A stretch of 64,000 nt of DNA from Firmicutes bacterium UBA1739 (GTDB lineage: Bacteria > Bacillota > Clostridia > Peptostreptococcales > Anaerovoracaceae). The notes under the pieces were generated by a model. It saw only the letters and a program-made list of their open reading frames with translations, was not told where the DNA came from and searched no databases. Positions 43,020-52,149 of this stretch are shown here, one piece after another. The stretch lies in assembly GCA_002315385.1 (NCBI GenBank), contig DCHZ01000003.1:1-64000 (forward strand). Direction: 5' to 3'. The position numbers and the translations under genes were made by a program. Position 1 is the stretch's first letter; every line of letters starts with the position of its first letter.

Positions 43020-44258
43020 ATGTATTACAATTATCTTGACCGGACTGATCCCGAAATTGCCAAGGCAATAAAGGATGAGGTTCTGAGACAGCAAAGTAAG
43101 ATTGAAATGATTGCATCCGAAAACTTTACTTCAAAGGCAGTAATGGAAGCCTGTGGAAGTGAAATGACGAATAAGTATGCGGAAGGTTATCCGGGTAAAA
43201 GATATTACGGTGGTTGCGAGGTAGTGGATGTTGCCGAGAATCTTGCTATAGAAAGAGTCAGGAAGCTTTTCGGAGCTGAGCATGCAAACGTTCAACCGCA
43301 TTGCGGAGCCAGTGCTAATCTTGCCGTTTATTTCGCAATGCTTAAACCCGGTGATACTGTTATGGGTATGGACTTATCGAACGGCGGTCATCTTACACAC
43401 GGATCCCCGGTAAACATGTCCGGAATGTACTTTAATTTTGTTTCCTACGGTATTAATCCTGAAACAGAAAGAATCGATTTCGATGAAGTAAGACGGATAG
43501 CGCTGGAATGCAAACCGAAGATGATCGTTGCGGGAGCAAGTGCGTATCCGAGAACAATAGAAACAGATAAATTCAGAGCGATAGCTGATGAAGTAGGAGC
43601 TTTGCTAATGGTGGATATGGCGCATATCGCAGGACTTGTTGCCGGCGGCTGTCATCCGAATCCTGTGGAATATGCGGATTTCGTTACAACAACTACTCAC
43701 AAAACTCTGAGAGGACCCAGAGGAGGAGTTATTCTCTGCAAAGAAAAATATGCAAAGCAAATTGACAAGGCAATATTCCCGGGTTTCCAGGGTGGACCTC
43801 TTATGCATGTAATCGCAGGAAAGGCTGTATGTTTTAAAGAGGCACTGCAGCCGGAATTCAGAGAGTATCAGAAACAGATAATTAAGAATGCCCAGGTTCT
43901 GGCTGAAGAACTGATAAAATATGATTTTGAGCTGGTTTCGGGAGGCACAGATAATCATCTGATTCTGGTAAAGCTTGTAAATAAGGGAATTACGGGCAAA
44001 GCAGCCGAAAAAATTCTGGATGAAGTGGGAATTACTACAAACAAAAACAGCATTCCGAATGACCCCAACAGTCCTTTTGTTACCAGCGGTATCAGACTCG
44101 GAACACCCGCTCTCACAACAAGAGGGCTTAAAGAGGACGATGTGAGAATGGTTGCAAAGGCAATTGCACTGACGATAGATAATCCGGAAGATGAAAAATC
44201 AATTTCGGAAGCAAAACAGATAGTAAAAGGTCTCTGTGAAAAATATCCGTTATACTGA
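43020..44258 (+). CDS. glyA: Serine hydroxymethyltransferase
   Basis: The 412-residue PLP enzyme has [10 protein letters not shown], the lysine motif [14 protein letters not shown], and GTNDHL-like [10 protein letters not shown]. It converts serine and tetrahydrofolate to glycine and methylene-tetrahydrofolate. Length and motifs are standard. It is monocistronic with its own promoter and terminator. Confidence 0.97.
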   Translation: MYYNYLDRTDPEIAKAIKDEVLRQQSKIEMIASENFTSKAVMEACGSEMTNKYAEGYPGKRYYGGCEVVDVAENLAIERVRKLFGAEHANVQPHCGASANLAVYFAMLKPGDTVMGMDLSNGGHLTHGSPVNMSGMYFNFVSYGINPETERIDFDEVRRIALECKPKMIVAGASAYPRTIETDKFRAIADEVGALLMVDMAHIAGLVAGGCHPNPVEYADFVTTTTHKTLRGPRGGVILCKEKYAKQIDKAIFPGFQGGPLMHVIAGKAVCFKEALQPEFREYQKQIIKNAQVLAEELIKYDFELVSGGTDNHLILVKLVNKGITGKAAEKILDEVGITTNKNSIPNDPNSPFVTSGIRLGTPALTTRGLKEDDVRMVAKAIALTIDNPEDEKSISEAKQIVKGLCEKYPLY

Positions 44259-44282
44259 TCCGGATATATAAACGTATATCAG

Positions 44283-44330
44283 GCTGTCGGAACAATGAAA
44301 TACTGTTCCGGCAGCTTATTATATTTATAT
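44283..44330 (+). terminator. Terminator after glyA
   Basis: GCTGTCGGAACA (44283-44294) pairs with TGTTCCGGCAGC (44304-44315), 12 bp with one G-U pair, followed by a T-rich stretch. Confidence 0.85.
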
Positions 44331-44639
44331 GGTTCGATCATTCCGGCATAAGCTTCTCAACTGTGAAAAGCGGGATGAAAAAGATTTCGAACCGTTCTGA
44401 AATTGATTCAAGAGAATCTCCCCTTCGGATAATATATGTCGTTCCGATATACATAATTATAAGAAAAAAAATGCACAAAAGTATTGTTTGAGGCAGAATA
44501 ATTCAAATGAAAAGCAGTTTTGAAACATTATTGTAATATTAATGTGCAGACAATGTAAATATTTGATATTTTAAATTGACTTATTTTATGATAGAATTAA
44601 TAAGCGATTACTGTAATCGATGGTAAAAAGGGAGTAGTT
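44331..44639 (+). other. AT-rich intergenic region upstream of the M50 peptidase
   Basis: About 310 bases without a gene. It holds an extended -10 element and a dyad near its right end (listed separately). I see no RNA gene or convincing reading frame in the rest. Confidence 0.5.
44589..44619 (+). promoter_or_regulatory. Extended -10 promoter with overlapping operator-like dyad
   Basis: TGATAGAAT (44589-44597) is an extended -10 element. Just downstream, CGATTAC-T-GTAATCG (44605-44619) is a perfect 7+1+7 dyad that would cover the transcription start, a repressor-like position. Its half-sites are the same six bases as at 42787-42801, in the opposite order. Confidence 0.5.
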
Positions 44640-45284
44640 ATGGATTTTATTATTAGAAAGCTTCTGATTCTCCCCGGGATTATTATTGCACTTACTTTTC
44701 ATGAATTTGCTCATGCCAAGGTGGCAAGTTTGTGTGGGGATGACACCGCTAAAAATGCGGGCAGGGTATCTTTGAATCCTCTAAGGCATTTTGACCCTAT
44801 CGGATTTCTGTGTCTGTTTCTGGTCGGATTCGGCTGGGGAAAGCCGGTACCTGTTAATCCATATAATCTTTCGGGAAAAAACAGAAAATTAAAACAGGTT
44901 GCAATTTCGGCAGCCGGTGTGACGATGAATTTTGTTCTTGCTCTGGTACTGGCGATAGTCCTCACGGCGCTGGCAAAATTTCTTCCCGGTATTTTTACGG
45001 GAGATTCCGGTTATTATTTTTATACTTCATTTTATTATGCTGTATATATCAATGTTGTTCTGATGATTTTTAATCTGATACCTGTACCGCCTCTTGACGG
45101 TTTTAATATAGTGGCAGAGCTTACATCCTTTGATGAGACTGAAATGTATTATAAGTTTTTGAGGTATGGGTCATTAATTCTGATTCTGCTGCTGATAACA
45201 AACGTTATAGATTATATTCTGACTCCCGGCATAGACGGGGTAATGAAGATTATTACTTTGGTTTTGAATATGATATTCAAATGA
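44640..45284 (+). CDS. M50-family (site-2 protease-like) membrane metallopeptidase
   Basis: This 214-residue protein has HEFAH (21-25) in the first membrane helix and the third-ligand motif PVPPLDGFNI near residue 150, in a five- or six-helix layout. It is of the short, stand-alone rhomboid-like S2P group common in Firmicutes. Substrates are unknown. The stop lies just before the ribosome site of the next gene; the three genes 44.6-46.9 kb appear to be one operon. Confidence 0.88.
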   Translation: MDFIIRKLLILPGIIIALTFHEFAHAKVASLCGDDTAKNAGRVSLNPLRHFDPIGFLCLFLVGFGWGKPVPVNPYNLSGKNRKLKQVAISAAGVTMNFVLALVLAIVLTALAKFLPGIFTGDSGYYFYTSFYYAVYINVVLMIFNLIPVPPLDGFNIVAELTSFDETEMYYKFLRYGSLILILLLITNVIDYILTPGIDGVMKIITLVLNMIFK

Positions 45285-45300
45285 AAGGAGATGTTTTTTT

Positions 45301-46401
45301 CTGAGAGGGTTAGCGAAAGGTGTAATTACCGCAATACTGTGCGTATTACTGGTGATTGCAGGCGGATTTGCCGTATTTGCCGCTGAAGATACTGAAGAAA
45401 TTGAATACTCGGTGGTATTTAATGGTGTAAAGATGTCATTTGACCAGTCTCCGATTAACCGGGAAGGGAGAATTCTCGTGCCGATGAGAGCGATTTTCGA
45501 AGCATACGGAGCGGACGTTAAATGGGACGAAGATAATATGGCGGTAACGGCAACTAAAGGAAATACAAAAATCGAACTGAAGATAGACAAAAAACGTGCT
45601 TATATTAATGATGAAAAAATCAGTCTTGATGTAGCACCTGCACTTGTCGGGGGCAGAACCATGGTTCCAATAAGAGTAATATCCGAAGCTCTGTATGCGG
45701 ACATAATGTGGGATGAAAGTACATATACCGTTATTATTAAGACATATGAAGTGATTTCTAAGGATTCCGCATCAGACGGTACTGATGAACAGACTGCTGA
45801 GGAGGATGATGCAATCTATACGGATATCAGTAATATTTCATATGATATTGGATTCTGCTCGACTCAGCAGGGAATCAAGGGAGCCTGCTATCTTACATGT
45901 CTCGGGATGATTTCTTCTAATCTCAATGACGAAGAAGTATATGCATCTCATGTTTATGCTCTGAATTCAAAAAGTGTAAACCAGCATGATTATTACGGAC
46001 TGCTGTCTAAGCTGAACATTGCCAGAACAGATTCGGTTAATCTTAAGGATAAGTCTGATTCCGAAAAGATTTCCATGATAACAAATCTATTGAGTAATAA
46101 TCCGGAAGGCATTATTATCAGATTTATGAACGGAACCCAGTCTCATTACATAGTTGTTAAGGGATATAAGGACGGCAGATTAGTGGTAAATGATCCTGTG
46201 GGTCAGTTCGGTGTTACTCTTGACAAATGCTGGACAGGCTATTCCATGTTCTCTGATTATGAAAATGCTGTCAGCGGAATAGTCTTGATGGAAGCTTTTA
46301 ATAAAGGCAATTCGGTATTCAGCTGGGATTTCCTTGATGATTCCGATAACGGTCAAAACAGTGAAGATAAAACCGATGAAAACAGAATTACTGAGGTTTA
46401 G
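45301..46401 (+). CDS. Secreted stalk-domain protein with C39-like peptidase domain, probable CTG start
   Basis: From CTG 45301 the product is 366 residues: a signal peptide (MRGLAKG, then a hydrophobic run to about residue 26, ending VFAAE), a stalk domain of the copper amine oxidase N-terminal type (about 36-150, two copies of a VPMRAIxEA-like repeat), an acidic linker, and a C39-like papain domain with Cys196, His282 and Asn297-Asp298. No ATG, GTG or TTG exists in this frame between a TGA at 45271 and GTG 45352; starting at that GTG would remove most of the signal peptide. AAAGGAG (45284-45290) is ten bases before the CTG. An ATG at 45291 followed by seven T is in a different frame. Probably exported, acting on the surface. 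Confidence 0.75.
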   Translation: MRGLAKGVITAILCVLLVIAGGFAVFAAEDTEEIEYSVVFNGVKMSFDQSPINREGRILVPMRAIFEAYGADVKWDEDNMAVTATKGNTKIELKIDKKRAYINDEKISLDVAPALVGGRTMVPIRVISEALYADIMWDESTYTVIIKTYEVISKDSASDGTDEQTAEEDDAIYTDISNISYDIGFCSTQQGIKGACYLTCLGMISSNLNDEEVYASHVYALNSKSVNQHDYYGLLSKLNIARTDSVNLKDKSDSEKISMITNLLSNNPEGIIIRFMNGTQSHYIVVKGYKDGRLVVNDPVGQFGVTLDKCWTGYSMFSDYENAVSGIVLMEAFNKGNSVFSWDFLDDSDNGQNSEDKTDENRITEV

Positions 46402-46407
46402 TGTCTT

Positions 46408-46926
46408 ATGACGGCTGCTGAAAGAAGAGAAATTATTAAAGAAACGCTGAAATCACAATCTGAAGCAATCAGTGCTTCAAAGCTGGCATCCATGACGAAT
46501 GTCAGCAGACAGATTATTGTGGGAGACATAGCTTTGCTGCGTTCCGGCGGCATGGAAATCGATTCCACTCCCAGGGGATACATTATTCATAATGAGATTA
46601 AGGGAATAATGCATCAGGTTGTGTGTACTCATGACGGAGATACCGGTATGATTGAAGAGCTTAATACCATGGTTGATTATGGTTGCAGTGTCATGAATGT
46701 AATGGTGGAGCATCCGATTTACGGGAGTCTGACGGGAGAGCTTCACATTGAGTCAAGATACGATGTGAGCCTTTTTTCGGAGGAGATAAAAAAATCGGAA
46801 GCAATGCCGCTTTCGGCATTGACTGAAGGAATACACACACATACTTTATGCTGCTCTTCTGAAGACGGATTTAAGAAGGTGGTGGAGATTCTTAAAGAAA
46901 AAGGATTTCTGCTTTCATATAAGTAA
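46408..46926 (+). CDS. niaR: NiaR-type transcriptional repressor (HTH-11 + 3H domain)
   Basis: The 172-residue protein has an N-terminal winged helix (about 5-55) and a C-terminal 3H domain with His75, Glu83, His143 and His145 in the spacing of the metal- and niacin-binding site of known NiaR (YrxA/TM1602). NiaR represses NAD biosynthesis and niacin uptake genes when niacin is present. It starts six bases after the C39-like gene. A strong dyad with a TGTC-N2-GACA core lies just downstream, in front of the PTS-IIC-like gene. Confidence 0.9.
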   Translation: MTAAERREIIKETLKSQSEAISASKLASMTNVSRQIIVGDIALLRSGGMEIDSTPRGYIIHNEIKGIMHQVVCTHDGDTGMIEELNTMVDYGCSVMNVMVEHPIYGSLTGELHIESRYDVSLFSEEIKKSEAMPLSALTEGIHTHTLCCSSEDGFKKVVEILKEKGFLLSYK

Positions 46927-46935
46927 TAAATAATA

Positions 46936-46964
46936 TTGACAAAAATAAAAAAAAGAATTATAGT
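46936..46964 (+). promoter_or_regulatory. Promoter for the PTS-IIC-like transporter
   Basis: TTGACA (46936-46941) and TATAGT (46959-46964) are 17 bases apart. The NiaR-like dyad starts at the next base, so a bound repressor would block initiation. Confidence 0.75.
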
Positions 46965-46998
46965 GGTATAGATATGTGTCAAGACATATATCTATACC
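46965..46998. promoter_or_regulatory. NiaR-like operator (16-2-16 inverted repeat)
   Basis: GGTATAGATATGTGTC and GACATATATCTATACC form a 16-bp inverted repeat with one mismatch around AA. Its centre TGTCAAGACA resembles the TGTC-N2-GACA core of known NiaR sites. It lies immediately after the -10 box of the transporter promoter. A run of seven T follows after CA, so the same element could also end the niaR transcript as a hairpin terminator. Confidence 0.75.
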
Positions 46999-47018
46999 AT
47001 TTTTTTAAGGAGTAAGTT

Positions 47019-48080
47019 ATGGAAAAGGTTAAAGCATTTTTGAAAAGAAAGGATATTGAAATTTCGGCAAAACGATATGGAATCGATGCGTTGAGTGCCA
47101 TGGCGCAGGGCTTATTCTGCTCGCTGCTTATCGGTACCATCATGAATACGATAGGTACTCAGTTCCATATTGAATTTATGAACACGGTGGGTGGTTTTGC
47201 CACATCTATGGCGGGACCTGCCATGGCAGTTGCCATCGGTTATGCATTGAAAGCACCGAATCTGGTATTATTCTCTTTAGTGGCAGTCGGCGGTGCGGCA
47301 AATTCTCTCGGAGGAGCCGGAGGTCCTCTTGCTGTACTGATTATTGCCATTATTGCCGCTGAGATAGGTAAGATGGTTTCGAAGGAAACAAAAATAGATC
47401 TTCTGGTTACACCGTTTGTTACTATTTTCGTAGGTGTAGTTCTTTCGGCATGGTGGGCACCGGGAATCGGAGCTGCCGCAAGTGCCGTAGGAAAGCTGAT
47501 TATGTGGGCTACCGAGCTTCAGCCGTTCCTTATGGGTATTTTGGTTGCTGTTGTTGTCGGCATGGCACTTACACTGCCGATTTCAAGCGCGGCAATATGT
47601 GCGGCACTTTCCTTAACCGGACTGGCAGGAGGAGCTGCTGTAGCAGGATGCTGTGCACAGATGGTTGGATTTGCCGTAATGAGTTTTAAAGAAAACGGAT
47701 GGGGAGGACTTGTTTCACAGGGAATAGGAACCTCCATGCTTCAAATGGGAAATATAGTTAGAAATCCTAAAATCTGGATTCCGCCTACGCTGGCTGCCGC
47801 GATTACAGGACCTATTGCCACCTGTGTGTTTAAGCTTGAAATGAACGGAGCAGCGATTTCTTCCGGAATGGGAACCTGCGGTTTCGTAGGTCAGATAGGT
47901 GTTTACACAGGCTGGGTAGCTGACGTTGCCAGCGGAGTAAAGGCTGCAATCACACCGTTTGATTGGATCGGTCTTATTCTTATCTGCTTTATTCTTCCCG
48001 GTGTTCTGAGCTGGCTCTTCGGAAAATTCTTCAGAAAGATCAACTGGATCAAGGAGGGAGATCTTACATTAGACCGTTAG
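47019..48080 (+). CDS. Orphan PTS EIIC-like membrane transporter, predicted NiaR target
   Basis: This 353-residue protein has about ten membrane segments and Gly/Ala-rich stretches (AVGGAANSLGGAGGPL, LTLPISSAAIC), matching the PTS_EIIC_2 family. No EIIA or EIIB gene or domain is present, so it is unlikely to be a normal sugar phosphotransferase. It is placed directly after niaR and a NiaR-like operator covers its promoter, which suggests transport of nicotinate or another NAD precursor. That is inference. AAGGAG precedes the ATG. A strong hairpin follows its stop. Confidence 0.82.
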   Translation: MEKVKAFLKRKDIEISAKRYGIDALSAMAQGLFCSLLIGTIMNTIGTQFHIEFMNTVGGFATSMAGPAMAVAIGYALKAPNLVLFSLVAVGGAANSLGGAGGPLAVLIIAIIAAEIGKMVSKETKIDLLVTPFVTIFVGVVLSAWWAPGIGAAASAVGKLIMWATELQPFLMGILVAVVVGMALTLPISSAAICAALSLTGLAGGAAVAGCCAQMVGFAVMSFKENGWGGLVSQGIGTSMLQMGNIVRNPKIWIPPTLAAAITGPIATCVFKLEMNGAAISSGMGTCGFVGQIGVYTGWVADVASGVKAAITPFDWIGLILICFILPGVLSWLFGKFFRKINWIKEGDLTLDR

Positions 48081-48139
48081 CCGGAATAGATGACAGGTTC
48101 TGATTAATAAATCGAAAAATGTTAACGGATAATGAAAGG

Positions 48140-48176
48140 CAGCCGGCGGGATAACAATCTGTTATCCCGCCGGCTG
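48140..48176 (+). terminator. Very stable hairpin after the transporter gene
   Basis: AGCCGGCGGGATAACA (48141-48156) pairs perfectly with TGTTATCCCGCCGGCT (48160-48175) over a three-base loop, with one more C-G pair outside. Only GTTAAGCTT follows, so the T run is poor. It may still stop transcription or block 3' decay. Confidence 0.6.
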
Positions 48177-48227
48177 TTAAGCTTACGACAAAAACAGAAA
48201 AAATTATAATAAAAAAGAAAAAAACTA

Positions 48228-48256
48228 TTGATTTCGGAAAATAATAAGAGTAGAAT
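48228..48256 (+). promoter_or_regulatory. Promoter for dnaJ-clpB
   Basis: TTGATT (48228-48233) and TAGAAT (48251-48256) are 17 bases apart. The CtsR box begins nine bases after the -10 box. Confidence 0.72.
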
Positions 48257-48264
48257 ATAGTCAA

Positions 48265-48281
48265 GGTCAAAGAAAGTCAAA
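48265..48281 (+). promoter_or_regulatory. CtsR operator
   Basis: GGTCAAA-GAA-AGTCAAA fits the CtsR heptad repeat RGTCAAA-NAN-RGTCAAA exactly. A third partial heptad AGTCAAG lies directly upstream (48259-48265). The position around the transcription start fits repression that is lifted on heat or protein stress. No CIRCE element was found. Confidence 0.85.
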
Positions 48282-48352
48282 AATATAAGAACTGCAATAG
48301 CTTAATGATAAATATGTGTCTTACTCTATTGACACGTTAGGATGGTGATGTT

Positions 48353-49399
48353 ATGGAATATAAGGATTATTATAAAATATTAGGGGTTGAAAAGAACGCT
48401 TCTCAGGATGAAATAAAGAAAGCCTACAGGCAGTTGGCGAAAAAATACCATCCTGATAAGACAAAAGGTGATAAAGCAGGCGAAGAAAAATTTAAAGAAG
48501 CCAATGAAGCCTATGAAGTTCTCGGGGATGAAGAAAAGAGAAAGAAGTACGATCAGTTCGGTCAGTACGGAAATTTCACCGGAGGTGCAAATTTCAATCC
48601 GAAGGATTTTGAATCGATTTTCGGAGGATTTAAAGGCTTCAAAGGCGGAGGCTTCAGTCAGGGCAATCCGGGAGGATTTTCGGATTTCTTCAGTGCTCTT
48701 TTCGGAGGCATGGGAGGAGGAGCCGGTACAGCAGGAGGAACTTCCGGCACAGGTGGTTTTGGCAGATCGGGTTTCGGAGGCTTCGGCGGATTCGGAGGCC
48801 GCGGAGGAGCTGCCGACCGGGGAGGCTGCGGCACAGGCGGCTGCGGCGGCGGCTGCGGTTCGGCATCACAGCCTGAAGTTTCCTACGATCTCGAAACAAA
48901 AATGTCTATCAGTTTAAGAGATGCTTTTGAAGGAAAGTCGGCAAAGGTTTCATATAATAACGGGGAGGGAAGGAAAACTGTAACTGCAAAAATACCTGCC
49001 GGTATAGAAAACGGACAGAAAATAAAGCTTAAAGGTCAGGGAAAAAAAGCTCCGGACGGGAGTCACGGGGATTTATTCATCCGAATCGATATCAGCTCTG
49101 ATATCGGTATCGAAATGAAAGGTAAAGATCTTTACCAGAAAATTGAGATTTATCCATGGGAAGCATATCTCGGTACAGACAGGGTAATTGATACCCTTGA
49201 CGGAAAAATCAAGGTGAAAATTCCTTCAAAAATTAAAAACGGAATGAAGATCAAGCTTGCGGGTAAGGGGTATAGAGATATGAAGGGAAACCGGGGGAAT
49301 CTTTTTGTCGAAGCCGCAATCAACAATCCTGACGTTCTGCCGGATTCAATACTGAAAGCATATGAAGCTATGAAAGAATCCGATGAGAATGAGGGATAA
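48353..49399 (+). CDS. DnaJ-like co-chaperone of the CbpA type
   Basis: The 348-residue protein has a J domain (1-70, HPD in YHPDKT), a long Gly/Phe-rich region with a Cys-rich piece (about 73-185, including [12 protein letters not shown]) and two C-terminal substrate domains (about 190-340). The DnaJ zinc-finger domain of four CxxCxGxG repeats is missing, so it is class II, like CbpA. It is in an operon with clpB under a CtsR box, which suggests that it feeds aggregated proteins to ClpB with DnaK. Confidence 0.9.
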   Translation: MEYKDYYKILGVEKNASQDEIKKAYRQLAKKYHPDKTKGDKAGEEKFKEANEAYEVLGDEEKRKKYDQFGQYGNFTGGANFNPKDFESIFGGFKGFKGGGFSQGNPGGFSDFFSALFGGMGGGAGTAGGTSGTGGFGRSGFGGFGGFGGRGGAADRGGCGTGGCGGGCGSASQPEVSYDLETKMSISLRDAFEGKSAKVSYNNGEGRKTVTAKIPAGIENGQKIKLKGQGKKAPDGSHGDLFIRIDISSDIGIEMKGKDLYQKIEIYPWEAYLGTDRVIDTLDGKIKVKIPSKIKNGMKIKLAGKGYRDMKGNRGNLFVEAAINNPDVLPDSILKAYEAMKESDENEG

Positions 49400-49465
49400 A
49401 AGTATAAAACTGCTTGCCTGTTCAGGGAAAAATGGGATTATTATGATTAAAGGGAGTGATATTTA

Positions 49466-52054
49466 ATGAATATCGAAAGATTCACACAGAAAGCGCAGGA
49501 GGCCATTGCGGGTTCACAGGAACTTGCACTGAAACTCGGAAATCAGCAGATTGACGGAGAGCATCTGCATATGGCTCTGCTTAATCAGCAGAACGGACTG
49601 ATACCGAAAATTTTACAATACATGGAAATAAATACCGGAGCTCTTGTAAACGATTTGATGAATGAGCTGGAAAAACTGCCGAAGGTTGGAGGAGAGGTAA
49701 ATCTGTATCCTACAAACCGATATACAAAGCTTCTCCTGGAGGCGGAAACACAGGCCGACAGCTTCAAAGACGAATACATCAGCGTAGAACACATTTATCT
49801 CGCATTGCTTGAAGATAAATCAGGGAAAAATCCGGTAATATTTAAAAAGTTTGGAATTACCAGAAATGCTTTTCTGAAAGCTCTGAGCAGTGTCAGGGGC
49901 AGTCAGAGGGTAACAAACCGAAACCCGGAGGATAATTACGAGGCTCTTGAAAAATACGGCAGAGATCTGGTGGATATGGCAAGACAGGGTAAACTTGATC
50001 CGGTAATAGGTCGTGATAGTGAAATCAGACATACAATACAGATCCTTTCAAGAAGAACCAAGAATAATCCGGTTCTCATAGGTGAGCCGGGTGTAGGCAA
50101 GACCGCTATCGCTGAAGGTCTTGCCCAGAGAATTCTGAACGGCGATGTGCCGGAAGGACTGAAGGATAAGACAATTTATGCTCTGGATATGGGTTCTCTT
50201 ATTGCCGGTGCAAAATACAGAGGTGAATTTGAGGAAAGACTGAAGGCGGTACTGACGGAGATTGAAAAATCTGAAGGCAGGATAATCCTGTTTATTGATG
50301 AAATCCACAATATCGTTGGTGCCGGCAGGACTGAAGGTTCTATGGATGCCGGAAATATTCTCAAACCTAAACTGGCCAGAGGAGAGCTGCACTGCATCGG
50401 AGCAACAACGCTTGACGAATACAGAAAATATATAGAAAAAGATGCCGCTTTGGAAAGACGTTTTCAGAAAGTACTGGTGGATCAGCCGACTGTTGAGGAC
50501 ACGATTTCCATTCTCAGAGGTCTGAAAGAAAGATTTGAAATTCACCACGGAGTAAGAATAACAGACTCCGCTCTTGTAGCATGCGCGGTTCTTTCGGACA
50601 GATATATCAGCGACAGATTTCTGCCTGACAAAGCCATCGATCTTATGGATGAAGCAGCCGCTTTAATCCGAACCGAAATTGACAGTATGCCGGCAGAGCT
50701 GGATGAAATCAGACGAAAGATAATGCAGCTTGAAATTGAAAAACAGGCTTTGGGTAAGGAAAATGATAAAGGCTCGGCTGTAAGACTGGAAAATATTGAA
50801 AAAGAGCTTTCCGAGCTGAAAGAAAAAGATTCCGTAATGAGAGCACAGTGGGAAAATGAGAAAAAAGCCATCGGCGGAATGAAGGAAATAAAACAGAGAA
50901 TTGAAACTGTTAAGCGCGAGATTGAAGAGGCGGAAAGAAATTACAATCTTGAAAAACTTGCCAAGCTGAAATACGGAGATCTGCCCGAGCTTGAAAAGGA
51001 ACTGGAGGAATCCAGAGAAATTACTGAAAGAGCAAAGGAAGAACGCCTGCTGAAAGAAGAGGTTGATGAGGAAGAGATTGCCGATGTAATTTCGAAATGG
51101 ACGGGAATACCTGTATCAAAGCTTATTGAGAGTGAGAAGGATAAGCTTCTTAAACTCGGTCAGGAGCTTCATGAACGGGTTATCGGCCAGGACGAAGCTG
51201 TTACCGCGGTTTCAGAGGCGGTTCTCAGAGCCAGAGCCGGCCTGAAGGATATGAACAGACCTATAGGTTCATTCATTTTTCTGGGGCCTACCGGTGTGGG
51301 AAAAACTGAGCTGGCCAAGGCATTATCGGAAGCACTGTTTGACAGTGACAGGAATATGATAAGAATAGATATGTCCGAATACATGGAGAAGCATTCCGTA
51401 TCAAGACTGGTGGGAGCGCCTCCGGGATATGTCGGATATGATGAAGGCGGTCAGCTTACCGAAGCAGTCAGAAGAAAGCCATACAGCGTAGTTCTTTTTG
51501 ACGAAATTGAAAAAGCACATCCCGATGTTTTCAATATTCTGCTGCAGCTGCTGGATGACGGACGTCTTACTGATAATCAGGGACGTACAGTTGATTTTAA
51601 AAACACGATTATCATCATGACCTCAAATTTAGGAAGCAGATATCTGACTGAAGGGGTAATGGAAGACGGAATGATTACTGAAGAAGTAAAGGAAATGATC
51701 AGTGCTGAGCTGAAGGGTCATTTCAGACCGGAATTTCTCAACAGAATTGATGATACAGTAATATTTACACCGCTGACTAAGAGAGAAATAGTAAGAATTA
51801 TTGATTTGATGATTAAAGATATTGCAGTAAGACTTGCCGAGAGAGATATTAAACTCACCCTCACCGATGCTGCAAAGAATCATATCGGGGATGAAGCATA
51901 TTCACCGGTTTACGGAGCACGTCCTGTTAAGAGATACCTGCAGAAGTATGTGGAAACATCATTGGCAGAGCGCCTTATCAAAGGTGAGATTAAGGACGGA
52001 GACCATGTGATTCTCGATTATGACGGAAAAGAACTGACTTACAGAACAAAGTAG
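49466..52054 (+). CDS. clpB: ATP-dependent disaggregase ClpB
   Basis: The 862-residue protein has an N-terminal Clp repeat domain (1-145), a first AAA+ module ([18 protein letters not shown]), a coiled-coil middle domain (about 400-525), and a second AAA+ module ([25 protein letters not shown]). It lacks the tripod for ClpP binding, as expected for ClpB. It rescues aggregated proteins with DnaK/DnaJ. Preceded by GGGAG, 66 bases after the dnaJ-like gene. Confidence 0.97.
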   Translation: MNIERFTQKAQEAIAGSQELALKLGNQQIDGEHLHMALLNQQNGLIPKILQYMEINTGALVNDLMNELEKLPKVGGEVNLYPTNRYTKLLLEAETQADSFKDEYISVEHIYLALLEDKSGKNPVIFKKFGITRNAFLKALSSVRGSQRVTNRNPEDNYEALEKYGRDLVDMARQGKLDPVIGRDSEIRHTIQILSRRTKNNPVLIGEPGVGKTAIAEGLAQRILNGDVPEGLKDKTIYALDMGSLIAGAKYRGEFEERLKAVLTEIEKSEGRIILFIDEIHNIVGAGRTEGSMDAGNILKPKLARGELHCIGATTLDEYRKYIEKDAALERRFQKVLVDQPTVEDTISILRGLKERFEIHHGVRITDSALVACAVLSDRYISDRFLPDKAIDLMDEAAALIRTEIDSMPAELDEIRRKIMQLEIEKQALGKENDKGSAVRLENIEKELSELKEKDSVMRAQWENEKKAIGGMKEIKQRIETVKREIEEAERNYNLEKLAKLKYGDLPELEKELEESREITERAKEERLLKEEVDEEEIADVISKWTGIPVSKLIESEKDKLLKLGQELHERVIGQDEAVTAVSEAVLRARAGLKDMNRPIGSFIFLGPTGVGKTELAKALSEALFDSDRNMIRIDMSEYMEKHSVSRLVGAPPGYVGYDEGGQLTEAVRRKPYSVVLFDEIEKAHPDVFNILLQLLDDGRLTDNQGRTVDFKNTIIIMTSNLGSRYLTEGVMEDGMITEEVKEMISAELKGHFRPEFLNRIDDTVIFTPLTKREIVRIIDLMIKDIAVRLAERDIKLTLTDAAKNHIGDEAYSPVYGARPVKRYLQKYVETSLAERLIKGEIKDGDHVILDYDGKELTYRTK

Positions 52055-52078
52055 ACTGCTGTTGCGATAAAAAAACAG

Positions 52079-52148
52079 CCCCCGGTCCGGCAGACAGAGT
52101 ATGTGAAAAATCATATACAGTATCAGCCCGGGACGGGGACTTTGTTTA
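52079..52148. terminator. Bidirectional terminator after clpB
   Basis: CCCC-G-GTCC (from 52079) pairs with GGGACGGGG (52130-52138); inside it, GTATGTGA/TCATATAC makes a second stem (52099-52118). A-rich sequence precedes and TTTGTTT follows. Confidence 0.75.
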
Positions 52149-52149
52149 T

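Noticed and set aside
48301..48352. Possible CIRCE (HrcA) element upstream of the dnaJ-like gene
   Set aside because: A GTGTC/GACAC pairing is present, but the TTAGCACTC-N9-GAGTGCTAA pattern is not.
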